Positions 1-13,165 of a stretch of DNA of 64,000 bases are shown here, piece after piece. Source of the DNA: Paenibacillus sp. FJAT-29882 (GTDB lineage: Bacteria; Bacillota; Bacilli; Bacillales; DSM-1321); NCBI RefSeq assembly GCF_001510645.1, contig NZ_LMVB01000003.1, positions 310,001-374,000 of the forward strand, written 5' to 3'. The position numbers were made by a program, and so were the translations under genes. The notes below the pieces were generated by a model, which worked only from the letters and a program-made list of their open reading frames with translations, was not told the origin of the DNA and did no database searches. The stretch's first letter is position 1, and every line of letters begins with the position of its first letter.

Positions 1-97
1 TTCATGCTGCAAATTCACATGTGCTAGGCATCTTTTTGTATATGTAATCAAACGTACTGGCATCTGTATTCTTGAAAATGGTGATATATATTTAAGT

Positions 98-187
98 TAA
101 AGGGTCAGACCCCGCAACAACTAAAACCAGTATAAGATACGCGTATGAAACACTACATACTGGTTTAGAGTGTGAGGTCAGATCCTT
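98..187. repeat. Family I palindromic repeat (GGGTCAGACCC ends), copy 1
   Basis: The ends read AAAGGGTCAGACCC and GAGGTCAGATCCTT, an imperfect terminal inverted repeat around about 65 bp with the internal pair AAACCAGTAT / ATACTGGTTT. Similar copies lie near 1254, 16403, 21856, 47133, 57998 and 62046. It looks like a REP/MITE-type palindrome. No matching transposase is in the window. Confidence 0.6.
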
Positions 188-228
188 ATGATGGGGTTTA
201 GAAAATTCAATTTAAAGGTAGCTTCTAA

Positions 229-262
229 AAAACGCCGAGCTAAATGCTTCGGCGTTTTTTTA
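229..262. terminator. Bidirectional-type terminator downstream of clpP
   Basis: A hairpin with the arms AAACGCCGA and TCGGCGTTT is flanked by A and T runs, so it can terminate in either direction. It lies directly after the clpP stop on the minus strand. Confidence 0.75.
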
Positions 263-268
263 GTACAA

Positions 269-877
269 TTATTTATCTAGAGTTTTCTTAACGTCATCTA
301 TACGAGTGATGACTTTGTCGATTAATCCGTATTCTAATGCTCGTTCAGCTGTCATGAAGTTATCGCGATCCGTATCTTTTTGAACAACCTCTATTGGTTG
401 GCCTGTACGTTCGGAAAGAATTTCGTTCAATTTGTCTTTTAAGAACAAAATGCGTCTTGCGGCAATTTCAATTTCAGTTGCCTGACCTTGTGCTCCACCT
501 AATGGTTGGTGAATCATCACTTCACTGTTTGGAAGAGAGAATCGTTTGCCTTTTTCACCAGCTGCTAGTAAGAAAGCGCCCATAGAAGCGGCCATTCCGA
601 TACAAACTGTTGAAACTTGAGGTTTGATATATTGCATGGTGTCATAGATGGCCATTCCAGAGGTAATGCTTCCTCCTGGGCTGTTAATGTACAATGTAAT
701 ATCTTTATCAGGGTTTTCTGCCTCTAAGAACAATAATTGAGCTACAATTGAATTTGATACATTATCGTCAATTGCACTACCAAGCATGATGATTCTGTCT
801 TTTAATAGACGGGAATAAATATCGTATGCACGTTCCCCGCGACTTGTTTGTTCAATAACTGTAGGAATTAAATTCAT
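269..877 (-). CDS. clpP: ATP-dependent Clp protease proteolytic subunit
   Basis: This is the serine peptidase core of the ClpCP/ClpXP proteases, a cytosolic tetradecamer that degrades unfolded and regulatory proteins. The 202-aa product has the family length. The catalytic Ser98 lies in GMAASMG and His123 in MIHQPLGG, with the Asp in the DRDNF segment. I chose the ATG at 877 because AGAGGAGGAAATT precedes it; the frame runs open 96 bp further upstream but that would add 32 non-conserved residues. A CtsR-type operator overlaps the promoter, so heat or stress derepression is expected. A hairpin terminator follows. Gene order clpP / tRNA-Arg / rpoN matches B. subtilis. Confidence 0.97.
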   Translation of the reverse strand: MNLIPTVIEQTSRGERAYDIYSRLLKDRIIMLGSAIDDNVSNSIVAQLLFLEAENPDKDITLYINSPGGSITSGMAIYDTMQYIKPQVSTVCIGMAASMGAFLLAAGEKGKRFSLPNSEVMIHQPLGGAQGQATEIEIAARRILFLKDKLNEILSERTGQPIEVVQKDTDRDNFMTAERALEYGLIDKVITRIDDVKKTLDK

Positions 878-927
878 GCTAATTTCCTCCTCTAAGTAAA
901 AGTTATTTCTCATAGGTAAATCCTTAA

Positions 928-965
928 TATATGTATGATACACTTTATGGTCAATTAAGGTCAAA
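928..965 (-). promoter_or_regulatory. clpP promoter with CtsR operator
   Basis: On the plus strand 949-965 reads GGTCAAT-TAA-GGTCAAA, the tandem heptamer with 3-bp spacing typical of CtsR operators (one mismatch). On the minus strand the same bases form a -35 of TTGACC (950-955), with TATATT about 17 bp downstream as -10. Repressor binding would directly block RNA polymerase. The CtsR assignment follows known Bacillales clpP control; ctsR itself is not in the window. Confidence 0.8.
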
Positions 966-1169
966 CAAAACAAATCGAAAGGAAGATGTTTCGTTCGACA
1001 AAAACCAAAAAGCTGTTTCTATAGCTCAAATTATGATATCTAGAGCTCGGATGTTAGGTTCCATTTCCACGTTATCCATACTACCCAAATTTCTGTACTT
1101 TAAACCGCATTACCACTTGCAAACAATGTGAAACTGACATATAATAAAATTTGTTGAAAAATTATTACT

Positions 1170-1241
1170 GCCCTCGTGGTGCAACGGATAGCACGTAAGA
1201 TTCCGGTTCTTGAGATGTGGGTTCGATTCCTGCCGAGGGCG
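1170..1241 (+). tRNA. tRNA-Arg (anticodon CCG)
   Basis: It folds as a full cloverleaf: acceptor GCCCTCG pairs with CGAGGGC, D arm GTGC/GCAC, anticodon stem TAAGA/TCTTG with loop TTCCGGT giving anticodon CCG, and a T loop of TTCGATT. The 3' CCA is not encoded (GTCA follows). Its place between clpP and rpoN matches the B. subtilis trnQ-Arg locus. Confidence 0.93.
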
Positions 1242-1253
1242 TCATTAGTAAAA

Positions 1254-1342
1254 GACTGTCTCATAAGGGTCTGACTTTATATTCTACACACAGTATATCG
1301 TATTATACTGTATTTTGTAGGTATGCGGTCTGACCTTTTCTT
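1254..1342. repeat. Family I palindromic repeat, copy 2
   Basis: It begins GTCTCATAAGGGTCTGAC and ends GGTCTGACCTTTT, with an internal palindromic AGTATAT...TATACTGTATT region. It starts about 12 bp after the tRNA and may act as the tRNA's terminator hairpin. Confidence 0.6.
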
Positions 1343-1526
1343 TTTTTGAATAGATATAGAATGAGTAGATTTTAAGTAAATTATAGGGTTTAGCCGCAAG
1401 TTACTTCCTCGCTCTAAAGTCGAGATGGTCTTGGGTTATTACGATTTTTGTTTCGTAAGCGTTTCCATTTCATTTCACTATTCACTTGTATATTTATGGT
1501 GTAAAATGGTAAAGGGAGAGGGAGAT

Positions 1527-2852
1527 ATGGATATGAAGCCGGGACTCTATCAACAACAGGTTATGAAATTGACAATGACGCAAGAGTTAAGCCAGGCAAT
1601 TGCATTACTTCAGTTTTCTACGCAAGAATTGTTAGTCTATTTAGAGACAAAGTGGCTGGAAAATCCTTTATTAACGATTGAATCATCAGCAGGTTCCCAC
1701 GAGTTACCAAGAGATCAATTTAAGGGAAATCGGGTAAAGAATACAGGGATATCTTCTAATTGGATTGAACAGATTGGTGATGAAGCTCCTTCTCTTGAAA
1801 AATATTTGCTTGCCCAAATCGGTGTGGATGTGTTAAATAAAATGGAATTGAAAGCGCTTATCCATCTTATTCGTAACATTGATGAAAATGGGTACTTGAG
1901 GATAAGTTTGGAAAATGAAGCTGTTTCGGTTGGTCTATCTGCAAGCGCTGTATTTAAAGCCTTGGATATTCTGCAACAACTCGAACCACACGGGATTGGT
2001 GCCAGAAATCTTCAAGAATGCCTGCTGATTCAAGTCCGTCAAGCTTGCGAAAGACCATTAGCGGAAAAGCTGCTTCGTACATACTTTTTGCCGTTTGTTG
2101 ATAAAAAGTGGAGAGAGCTTACGAAAGAACTTGGAGTTTCTTTAAAAGAGATTCAAGATGAATTTGATTATATACAAACGCTAAACCCACGTCCTGGAGC
2201 CATATTCACTTCTGAGAAGCCAAGCTATATTGTACCTGATGTTGTCGTTGAATATAAAGATGGCAAGTTTTGTGTTGGTCAGTATGAAGGAAATACGCTG
2301 CAACTTCATGTGAATGAATCTTATTTGCAAAAAATGCAGAACCATCATGATCCGAATGTAAATCGCTTTTTACAAGAAAAATGGCAAGAGTATCAATGGC
2401 TGTCTAAAGGAATTCTTCAGCGGAAGGAAACTATATTACAAGTCATGAAAAAGATCGTGGAGAAGCAGCCTGAGTATTTTTTTCGTGGTTTAGGCTTTCT
2501 TAAACCGATGACAATGAAGGAAATTGCCGATGACCTTGAAATCCACGAGTCGACAGTTAGTCGTGTGGTACGTGGCAAGTATGTCCAAACTTCATTTGGA
2601 ACGGTGGAGATGCGGTCTTTCTTTAGCTCAGCTCTGCAATCAACGGAACAAGAAGATGTATCAGGTACAAAGGTGAGAAATGCATTACAGTCAATTATAG
2701 AACTCGAAAATAAACAAAAACCACATTCTGATCAAGAGCTGGCAAAAATTCTTCGAGATGAGCATGGATTCGTTCTTTCACGTAGGACTGTAGCGAAATA
2801 CCGTGAACAACTGGGGATCCCTTCTTCCGTAAAACGAAAAAGATATGAATGA
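1527..2852 (+). CDS. rpoN: RNA polymerase sigma-54 factor
   Basis: This sigma factor (SigL in B. subtilis) directs transcription from -12/-24 promoters and needs an AAA+ activator. The 441-aa protein has the Gln-rich activator-interacting region I at the N-terminus (QQQVMKLTMTQELSQAI), a central core-binding domain, a helix-turn-helix around HESTVSRVVRGKY and a C-terminal RpoN box at SRRTVAKYRE. The frame is open upstream to 1425, but the ATG at 1527 follows a purine-rich site (AAAGGGAGAGGGAG) and begins the conserved region; ATG 1533 is a second option. A glutaredoxin-like gene follows after 16 bp and is probably cotranscribed. Confidence 0.95.
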   Translation: MDMKPGLYQQQVMKLTMTQELSQAIALLQFSTQELLVYLETKWLENPLLTIESSAGSHELPRDQFKGNRVKNTGISSNWIEQIGDEAPSLEKYLLAQIGVDVLNKMELKALIHLIRNIDENGYLRISLENEAVSVGLSASAVFKALDILQQLEPHGIGARNLQECLLIQVRQACERPLAEKLLRTYFLPFVDKKWRELTKELGVSLKEIQDEFDYIQTLNPRPGAIFTSEKPSYIVPDVVVEYKDGKFCVGQYEGNTLQLHVNESYLQKMQNHHDPNVNRFLQEKWQEYQWLSKGILQRKETILQVMKKIVEKQPEYFFRGLGFLKPMTMKEIADDLEIHESTVSRVVRGKYVQTSFGTVEMRSFFSSALQSTEQEDVSGTKVRNALQSIIELENKQKPHSDQELAKILRDEHGFVLSRRTVAKYREQLGIPSSVKRKRYE

Positions 2853-2868
2853 AAAGGATGTATAGTAC

Positions 2869-3129
2869 ATGATACAAAATGAATGGATCTTATACACAAG
2901 AAATAATTGCCCATTATGTGATAAGGCAAAGATGATTCTAGAGCGAATAAAACAAGATACTAACTTCAAGTATAGGGAAATCGATATCTATACGGATGAT
3001 GTGCTAACTGAACGGTATGGACTAATGATTCCAGTTATTGAATGGCAAGGAGAGATTGTACAGTATGGCCAAGTTGACGAAAGGAAATTACGTCAGTTTT
3101 GTAAAGTGGAAAAGAAACTTAAGCAGTAA
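2869..3129 (+). CDS. Glutaredoxin-family (DUF836-type) small redox protein
   Basis: This 86-aa protein has a thioredoxin-like fold pattern with an N-terminal CPLCDKAK motif (CxxC redox pair) after the first beta strand and the cis-Pro signature MIPVIEW. Such proteins are cytosolic thiol-disulfide oxidoreductases of unknown partner. It starts 16 bp after rpoN with AAGGATG as ribosome site. A homologue between sigL and cggR is common in Bacillales, so it belongs to the core locus. Substrate not predictable. Confidence 0.8.
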   Translation: MIQNEWILYTRNNCPLCDKAKMILERIKQDTNFKYREIDIYTDDVLTERYGLMIPVIEWQGEIVQYGQVDERKLRQFCKVEKKLKQ

Positions 3130-3157
3130 TTTCAAGTCAACTGAAAGGTAAATTAGA

Positions 3158-3211
3158 CTTTATTCCGTATATCGGGCAGTAAGACCCTTATTGATTGAGG
3201 TTCAACTTTAT
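3158..3211 (+). repeat. Family II minimal element, copy G
   Basis: It reads TTTATTCCGTATATCGGGCAG at the left and ATTGATTGAGGTTCAACTTT at the right, about 54 bp joining the two ends seen in the long copies at 18051 and 23948. It lies 28 bp after the stop of the glutaredoxin-like gene. This is the most diverged copy. Confidence 0.6.
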
Positions 3212-3287
3212 ATAATAAAATAAACTGGATTCATTTTGCCGTTTTAATGGCCTGTTATTGCTGGAAAAATAAAAATTAGCATATAAG

Positions 3288-3387
3288 TTGAAGAACGTTT
3301 TTTTTCCTGCTAGAATAAGCATATAGCAGGAAAGATTTTTTTTGGACCGAGTGGGACGTAAAACGTCTAACCGGGACGAAAATAGTC
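3288..3387 (+). promoter_or_regulatory. Glycolytic operon promoter and CggR operator
   Basis: A promoter TTGAAG (3288-3293), 17-bp spacer, TAGAAT (3311-3316) is followed by an operator at 3352-3387. The operator reads TGGGAC-N6-CGTC, then 4 bp, then CGGGAC-N6-AGTC, close to the B. subtilis CggR tandem site (CGGGAC-N6-TGTC repeated with a 4-bp gap). CggR bound here represses transcription until fructose-1,6-bisphosphate signals active glycolysis. Confidence 0.88.
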
Positions 3388-3417
3388 CACAACTTATTCT
3401 CAAGGGGTTTTCGAACG

Positions 3418-4440
3418 ATGAATCCATTGCTCGACATACAAAAGAAAGTATTGCCCGATTTGTTAGCGGTTATGCAGAAACGATATGATATCCTGCGTTA
3501 TATCAAGTTCATGCAGCCTGTAGGGCGCCGTAGCTTAGCGAACAGTCTGGATTTGACAGAAAGAACGCTTCGCAGTGAAGTAGATTTCTTGAAAAATCAA
3601 AACCTAATTGAGGTTTTCAGCTCTGGAATGACGCTTTCTGCTGAAGGTGTAGAGATTCTCGAGCAATTAGAAGGTGTCATGCGGGAAATATCGGGTATAG
3701 ACAAAATGGAGCAAAAACTTAAGCGAATATTAAATGTTAATGAAGTCATCATCGTCGCTGGAAGCAGCGATCAATCATCATGGGTCAAAAGTGAACTTGG
3801 TAAAGCGGGAGCTGCCCGTATGAAAAAGGAATGGAAGGCTAAAAATATCATTGCAGTGACTGGCGGCTCGACAATGGCTGAAGTGGCTAAGATGTTAACC
3901 CCAGATTCAAACGGGAAAGATATTCTGTTTGTTCCGGCACGAGGAGGCCTTGGCGAAGAAATTCAAAACCAGGCTAATGTGATCGTTGCGAAAATGGCAG
4001 AAAAAACAAATGCTGCCTATAAAGTGCTCTATCTCCTCGATCAAGTCAGTGATGAAGCTTATCAATCATTTATGAAGGAACCGATGATAAAAGATGTTAT
4101 TTCATTAATCAAATCAGCTACTATCGTTCTACATGGAATTGGCGACGCGATGGCGATGGCGGAGAGACGGAAGTCCCCGGCTGAGATTATTAAGTCCCTA
4201 AAACAACGGGACGCAGTAGGTGAAGCCTTTGGATATTACTTTAATGAAAATGGAGAAGTAGTACACAAAGTACAAACGATTGGTATTCAGCTAGAGGATC
4301 TTGACCAAGCTAAACGGGTAATTGCCGTGGCGGGTGGGGAATCTAAAGTGAAAGCAATCCGAGCCTATATGAAAAGAGCCCCGCGGACGACGGTATTAAT
4401 TACGGATGAAGCAGCGGCACAACAGTTAATAAAGGGATAA
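3418..4440 (+). CDS. cggR: Central glycolytic genes regulator CggR
   Basis: This SorC/DeoR-family repressor of the gapA operon senses fructose-1,6-bisphosphate. The 340-aa protein has an N-terminal winged HTH (about residues 25-75, [22 protein letters not shown]) and a C-terminal sugar-binding domain with the [13 protein letters not shown] phosphate-binding segment. It autoregulates through the tandem operator upstream. AAGGGG precedes the ATG. gapA follows after 61 bp, as in B. subtilis, where the cggR-gapA mRNA is cleaved between the two genes. Confidence 0.96.
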   Translation: MNPLLDIQKKVLPDLLAVMQKRYDILRYIKFMQPVGRRSLANSLDLTERTLRSEVDFLKNQNLIEVFSSGMTLSAEGVEILEQLEGVMREISGIDKMEQKLKRILNVNEVIIVAGSSDQSSWVKSELGKAGAARMKKEWKAKNIIAVTGGSTMAEVAKMLTPDSNGKDILFVPARGGLGEEIQNQANVIVAKMAEKTNAAYKVLYLLDQVSDEAYQSFMKEPMIKDVISLIKSATIVLHGIGDAMAMAERRKSPAEIIKSLKQRDAVGEAFGYYFNENGEVVHKVQTIGIQLEDLDQAKRVIAVAGGESKVKAIRAYMKRAPRTTVLITDEAAAQQLIKG

Positions 4441-4501
4441 TTTCCCTTTACTATATAATTTTAATAAATTCTTTTTCAACTATAAAGGAGGAAATTTTAT
4501 T

Positions 4502-5509
4502 ATGGCAGTAAAAGTTGGTATTAACGGATTTGGTCGTATTGGACGTAACGTACTTCGTGCAGCATTAAAAAACTCTGATGTGGAAATCGTGGCAATCAAC
4601 GATTTAACAGATGCAAACATGCTTGCACACCTTCTTCAATATGATACAGTGCACGGAACACTTGCAGAAACTGTATCAGTTGACGGAGACTACCTAGTAG
4701 TTGATGGACATAAAATCAAAGTTTTAGCAGAACGTGACCCTGCACAATTAGGATGGGGAGAACTAGGTGTTGAAGTAGTTGTTGAATCAACTGGACGTTT
4801 CACTGCGCGCAATGATGCAGCAAAACACCTTGAAGCTGGTGCGAAAAAAGTAATCATTTCTGCTCCTGCATCTGATGAAGACATCACAATCGTTATGGGT
4901 GTTAACGAAGATAAATATGATGCTGCTAACCACCACGTTCTTTCAAATGCATCATGTACAACAAACTGCTTAGCTCCATTTGCTAAAGTATTAAACGATA
5001 AATTCGGAATCAAACGTGGAATGATGACAACAATTCACTCATACACAAATGATCAACAAATTCTTGATCTTCCACACAAAGACTACCGTCGTGCACGTGC
5101 AGCAGCTGAGAACATGATTCCTACATCTACAGGTGCAGCGAAAGCAGTAGCTCTTGTATTACCAGAACTTAAAGGAAAACTTAACGGTATGGCTATGCGT
5201 GTTCCTACACCAAACGTATCAATTGTTGACCTTGTTGCTGAGCTTGATCAAGACGTTACAGCTGAAGATGTAAACAATGCATTGAAAACAGCTGCTGAAG
5301 GCGAATTAAAAGGCATTCTTGCTTACAATGATCTTCCATTAGTATCTACTGACTACAATGGTGTTCCAGTTTCTTCTACAATCGACGGATTGTCTACAAT
5401 GGTTATGGAAGGTAACATGGTTAAAGTACTTTCTTGGTACGATAACGAAACTGGTTACTCAAACCGTGTAGTTGACCTAATCGATTACATCGCTAAAAAA
5501 GGTCTTTAA
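4502..5509 (+). CDS. gapA: Glyceraldehyde-3-phosphate dehydrogenase (glycolytic)
   Basis: It oxidises glyceraldehyde-3-phosphate to 1,3-bisphosphoglycerate with NAD+. The 335-aa protein starts with the Rossmann motif [11 protein letters not shown], has the catalytic Cys in [12 protein letters not shown] and a downstream catalytic His in the HSYTNDQQ segment. AAAGGAGG gives a strong ribosome site, and its codon usage looks highly optimised compared with the accessory genes later in the window. A hairpin after the gene (5583-5620) may attenuate read-through so that gapA is made in excess of pgk. Confidence 0.98.
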   Translation: MAVKVGINGFGRIGRNVLRAALKNSDVEIVAINDLTDANMLAHLLQYDTVHGTLAETVSVDGDYLVVDGHKIKVLAERDPAQLGWGELGVEVVVESTGRFTARNDAAKHLEAGAKKVIISAPASDEDITIVMGVNEDKYDAANHHVLSNASCTTNCLAPFAKVLNDKFGIKRGMMTTIHSYTNDQQILDLPHKDYRRARAAAENMIPTSTGAAKAVALVLPELKGKLNGMAMRVPTPNVSIVDLVAELDQDVTAEDVNNALKTAAEGELKGILAYNDLPLVSTDYNGVPVSSTIDGLSTMVMEGNMVKVLSWYDNETGYSNRVVDLIDYIAKKGL

Positions 5510-5582
5510 TCTTTACAAAAATTAAACATTATTAATCCTGTGAATATTTGGCTAAAATAGCGAAAAACATCTATAATAACAG

Positions 5583-5620
5583 TGAAAAGGGGAGACGGGA
5601 TTATGCCCTCTCCCTTTTTG
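5583..5620 (+). terminator. Hairpin in the gapA-pgk interval
   Basis: An AAAGGGGAGA / TCTCCCTTT stem is followed by a short T-run. As the downstream glycolytic genes need expression, it is more likely a partial terminator or mRNA stabiliser than a complete stop. Confidence 0.6.
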
Positions 5621-5636
5621 ACTGATAAAAGCAAGT

Positions 5637-5762
5637 GAAATTGTCTAGCTCCACCGCCTAGCATCCTGTGAAAAAGACGATTGCCTAAAAGAAGGCAAAG
5701 AACGCCTTCATGGTTTTAGTCCCTATTTTTCAGGAAGTTGATTAAGGCGTTTGTGCTTTTCA
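5637..5762. repeat. Degenerate Bacillaceae intergenic repeat (family III)
   Basis: The ends TTGTCTAGCTCCACCGCCTA and TTAAGGCGTTTGTGCTTTTC match a dispersed palindromic repeat I recall from many Bacillaceae intergenic regions, usually with CAGCGCC and AAGGCGCTTGCGC at the ends. The middle holds a smaller hairpin, GCCTAAAAGAAGGC with GAACGCC. The single copy here is worn and ends just before the pgk ribosome site. Confidence 0.55.
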
Positions 5763-5786
5763 AAAATTAAAGGAGGTTATTTGGTC

Positions 5787-10610
<4,824 letters not shown>

Positions 10611-10622
10611 TAGTTGTAATTG

Positions 10623-10658
10623 AAAAAAGCCTGCTTCTGACGAGAAGCAGGCTTTTTA
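10623..10658 (+). terminator. Glycolytic operon terminator
   Basis: A 14-bp perfect stem, AAAAGCCTGCTTCT / AGAAGCAGGCTTTT, with loop GACG and a T-run is a strong intrinsic terminator. Confidence 0.9.
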
Positions 10659-10685
10659 TCATATTTACTGCAAAAGCTCCCATCA

Positions 10686-10800
10686 AATGCAGTTCCGGCG
10701 CGCAAATTGGAATTCTCGCTCGAATAGGAGTAAAACTGGCATGTAAATTTGAAATCTGGCACACAAATTTCAAATCTAACTCGAAAAGTGTTCGATCTGG
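10686..10800. repeat. Decayed tandem motif region (family IV), copy 1
   Basis: The region repeats variants of GGCGCGCAAATTTGAAATCT and GCTCGAAAAG three to four times. A second region of the same make-up lies at about 61140-61240. No coding potential is apparent. Function unknown. The rest of 10660-11070 shows only the terminator at 10967. Confidence 0.5.
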
Positions 10801-10966
10801 TACTTCGTCAAGATAATGGACCTATTAAATTAGATTTCTGTGGAGCATAAATCACGATTCGTAACGAAAAGAGCTCATTCTCGCTTATAATCTCAATTTC
10901 AAATCGAAGTCTTAATATACGGTGTACAGAAAGCTTCTACTTTTCGTTTAGTGTTCAAGAATTCAA

Positions 10967-11006
10967 AAACCCGCTTGCACATCAGTAACAATGCGTAAGC
11001 GGGTTT
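10967..11006. terminator. Hairpin downstream of the VanY-type gene
   Basis: AAACCCGCTT pairs with AAGCGGGTTT across a 20-nt loop with further internal pairing. It lies about 65 bp past the 3' end of the minus-strand carboxypeptidase gene and could terminate it. The T-run is weak. Confidence 0.55.
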
Positions 11007-11070
11007 GAATTGAGATTAAATATTTGTGTCTCGAGCAAGTAGCTTAACTTCTTGTGTAGCGGTTTCCTTA

Positions 11071-11853
11071 TTATTTAGCAGCCAAACTAGATTGATAATA
11101 TTCTTCTAACGCAATGTCTCGATCGGCTAATTCTTGAGCCAATTCTTTGCCAACATAACGAAGATGCCATGGCTCATGCTTGTAGCCTGTGATGGATTCT
11201 TTGCCTTCATCATAGCGGATGATAAATCCATAGGTCGCTGCATTGTCAATCAGCCACTGTGCTTGGTCTGTTTCTCCAAAGCAATCTTCTGCTGCACAAG
11301 ATCCATCTGAGGATGTGACATCAATGGCTAATCCTGTTTGATGCTCACTCGTTCCAGGGGTAGCACTATAAAGTAAAGCGGCTTCTAGTCCATCTTTCTC
11401 AACATAATGATTGAATAGGCTTGTCTGTGTTTTTAGAGAACGATACGCAGATACACCTGCAAGTGGTACTCCTTGTTCGTCGGCAGCTTGGAATAGTAAC
11501 TCAAGCGCATCAGCCGCTTCTTTTCGCATCATTCGCTTCTCAATTTTTTCGGTAAAAGTGAATCGAACATCTGGGTAAACTAAGTCTGACGGCTTATAGT
11601 CATCCGGAAGTATATTCTCTTTATTTACTAGAACAGGAATTGCATCAGGGTCCATAACAGTAACAGGTACGGCTGGATTCTGTTCGGCACTGGCCGTGCC
11701 TTTGGTCGAAGAAGTATCAGATTTTTCTGCTTGAACTGGCTTATCCTTTTCTGTTGTAGGTTCTTTAACCATAGAATTGTTATCATGTGAACAACCACTA
11801 GTTACGAGTAAAAACGCTGATAAAAGCATGGTGGTCATGCTGATTTTTGACAT
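11071..11853 (-). CDS. VanY-family D-Ala-D-Ala carboxypeptidase lipoprotein
   Basis: This 260-aa secreted lipoprotein has a signal peptide ending in the lipobox LVTSGC, then a low-complexity Ser/Thr/Lys linker and a peptidase M15B (VanY) domain. Zinc-site motifs are SEHQTGLAIDVTS (His and Asp ligands) and EPWHLRYVG (catalytic Glu and third His). The family trims the terminal D-Ala from peptidoglycan stem peptides. Start set at ATG 11853, preceded by GGAGGC; an upstream in-frame ATG lacks a ribosome site. It stands alone between two divergent units. There is no glycopeptide-resistance context, so a housekeeping cell-wall role (DacB/YodJ-like) is more likely than resistance. Confidence 0.85.
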   Translation of the reverse strand: MSKISMTTMLLSAFLLVTSGCSHDNNSMVKEPTTEKDKPVQAEKSDTSSTKGTASAEQNPAVPVTVMDPDAIPVLVNKENILPDDYKPSDLVYPDVRFTFTEKIEKRMMRKEAADALELLFQAADEQGVPLAGVSAYRSLKTQTSLFNHYVEKDGLEAALLYSATPGTSEHQTGLAIDVTSSDGSCAAEDCFGETDQAQWLIDNAATYGFIIRYDEGKESITGYKHEPWHLRYVGKELAQELADRDIALEEYYQSSLAAK

Positions 11854-11932
11854 ATTTAAAGCCTCCAATTTAACTGGTCATTATACTTATATAACATAAA
11901 ATTAATTGAAATGAAACAATAAGTACGTGTTA

Positions 11933-12481
11933 TTACCTGGAAATGTACTCGCGAACAATTGCTTTCTCGTATTTGTCAAGAAATAACCCAATCCATACAA
12001 ACATGAGCAGGAATGCATAATCCTCCGAAATGGCCGTTTCAATCGTTATTTGTGACCAGAAGGCGTCTAAAAAGCCACTTGAGCCACCTAATTGAAAGGC
12101 TTCATAAGCAATGAGCCCGTGTAGCGTAAGCCAAACAATCGTTAAAGTGCTTGTCCCAAAACCAATGACGGCAGCGATGATACTAAAGACAATCGCTAAT
12201 AAACTAATACCGACAGCGAAAAGGCCAGAATGAAAAAAATCCTGTTGAGTGAAAAAGCCATTATACAAAACGGACAGGAAAAAGATTGAACTGCATACAT
12301 AGGCAAAAAACAATAAGGTTCGACTTCCTTTGAATTTTGATAAAAGAAGCAAAATGGGCGAAATTACGATAAATAGGATATTTACGATATTCATACTACC
12401 AGAGTGAAAGATGGCATATACGGCGATAATAGAAAAGAAAAGAGCGATCATATCTAATAGTCGGATGAACTTATGAAACAT
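11933..12481 (-). CDS. Hypothetical multi-pass membrane protein
   Basis: I do not recognise the family. The 182-aa protein is very hydrophobic, with about five or six membrane segments (starting LLDMIALFFSIIAVYAIF and NILFIVISPILLLL) and a short charged C-terminal tail (DKYEKAIVREYISR). The start at 12481 has a weak GAGGG site; an in-frame ATG at 12529 would add 16 residues, and longer versions would run into secG. It is divergent from secG. No catalytic motif is visible. Confidence 0.6.
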   Translation of the reverse strand: MFHKFIRLLDMIALFFSIIAVYAIFHSGSMNIVNILFIVISPILLLLSKFKGSRTLLFFAYVCSSIFFLSVLYNGFFTQQDFFHSGLFAVGISLLAIVFSIIAAVIGFGTSTLTIVWLTLHGLIAYEAFQLGGSSGFLDAFWSQITIETAISEDYAFLLMFVWIGLFLDKYEKAIVREYISR

Positions 12482-12601
12482 AGAATCCCTCATTTCGTTA
12501 GAAGATTGTTTACTTGTCCTTTTCTCCATTCGTTTATTGTAGAGAAGCCGACAATGTGGTAAAGTTAAGGTAATGCTTAATTGTTTCGGGAGGTATAATT
12601 C

Positions 12602-12838
12602 ATGTTGCATACCGTATTGGTAACACTTTTAATTATTGTTTCAATAGGTTTGATTGCAAGTGTTCTTCTTCAATCAGGAAAAAGTGCTGGATTATCTGGT
12701 GCAATTGCCGGTGGTGCTGAACAGTTGTTTGGGAAACAAAAGGCTCGTGGTCTAGATTTAGTCTTACATCGATTAACGATTGTGCTATCTGTGTTATTCT
12801 TTATTTTGACACTAGCGGTAACGTACGTTGGATTATAA
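12602..12838 (+). CDS. secG: Preprotein translocase subunit SecG
   Basis: This small accessory subunit of the SecYEG channel helps SecA-driven export. The 78-aa protein has the two expected membrane segments ([17 protein letters not shown] and [19 protein letters not shown]) separated by the Gly-rich [13 protein letters not shown] loop. CGGGAGG precedes the ATG. secG-est-rnr-smpB-ssrA is the conserved Bacillales order. Confidence 0.95.
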   Translation: MLHTVLVTLLIIVSIGLIASVLLQSGKSAGLSGAIAGGAEQLFGKQKARGLDLVLHRLTIVLSVLFFILTLAVTYVGL

Positions 12839-12854
12839 TTTAAGATCTCAGAAA

Positions 12855-12884
12855 TCGTCTGGCTTAATGGCCAGGCTTTTTTTA
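12855..12884 (+). terminator. secG terminator
   Basis: GTCTGGC pairs with GCCAGGC across a short loop, followed by seven T. It separates secG from est. Confidence 0.8.
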
Positions 12885-13020
12885 CGGAAAGAAACGATGG
12901 TAATTTTTTCTATGTAGGTGAAACTAAGCATAAATTAGTTTCATACTCTTATACTACCCAATTAGAGTCTTTCGAATAGCTGGAATTTGCTTTTTTTGTT
13001 TTAATATTTAATAGGACGAT

Positions 13021-13119
13021 TTAATCAAACGATTAGTTAAAAAGATAAAAGGATAGTACATATAAGGATAAATGGAGTTTTTTCCGTTCCATCTACTTGT
13101 TAATCAATCGATTGATTAA
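13021..13119 (+). promoter_or_regulatory. Two palindromic operators upstream of est
   Basis: TTAATCAATCGATTGATTAA at 13100-13119 is a perfect 20-bp palindrome. TTAATCAAACGATTAGTTAA at 13021-13040 is an imperfect copy of the same site 79 bp upstream. Size and symmetry suit a TetR-family dimer. No such regulator is encoded in this window, so the regulator is unknown. The rest of 12885-13165 shows nothing else. Confidence 0.6.
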
Positions 13120-13165
13120 AAGAAAAATGACGTATATTGATTAAGAATAAAGGAGTTTTTACACA

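Noticed and set aside
11071-11853. VanY-type gene as a vancomycin-resistance determinant.
   Set aside because: No vanHAX or vanRS neighbours; such carboxypeptidases are common housekeeping proteins in Bacillales.
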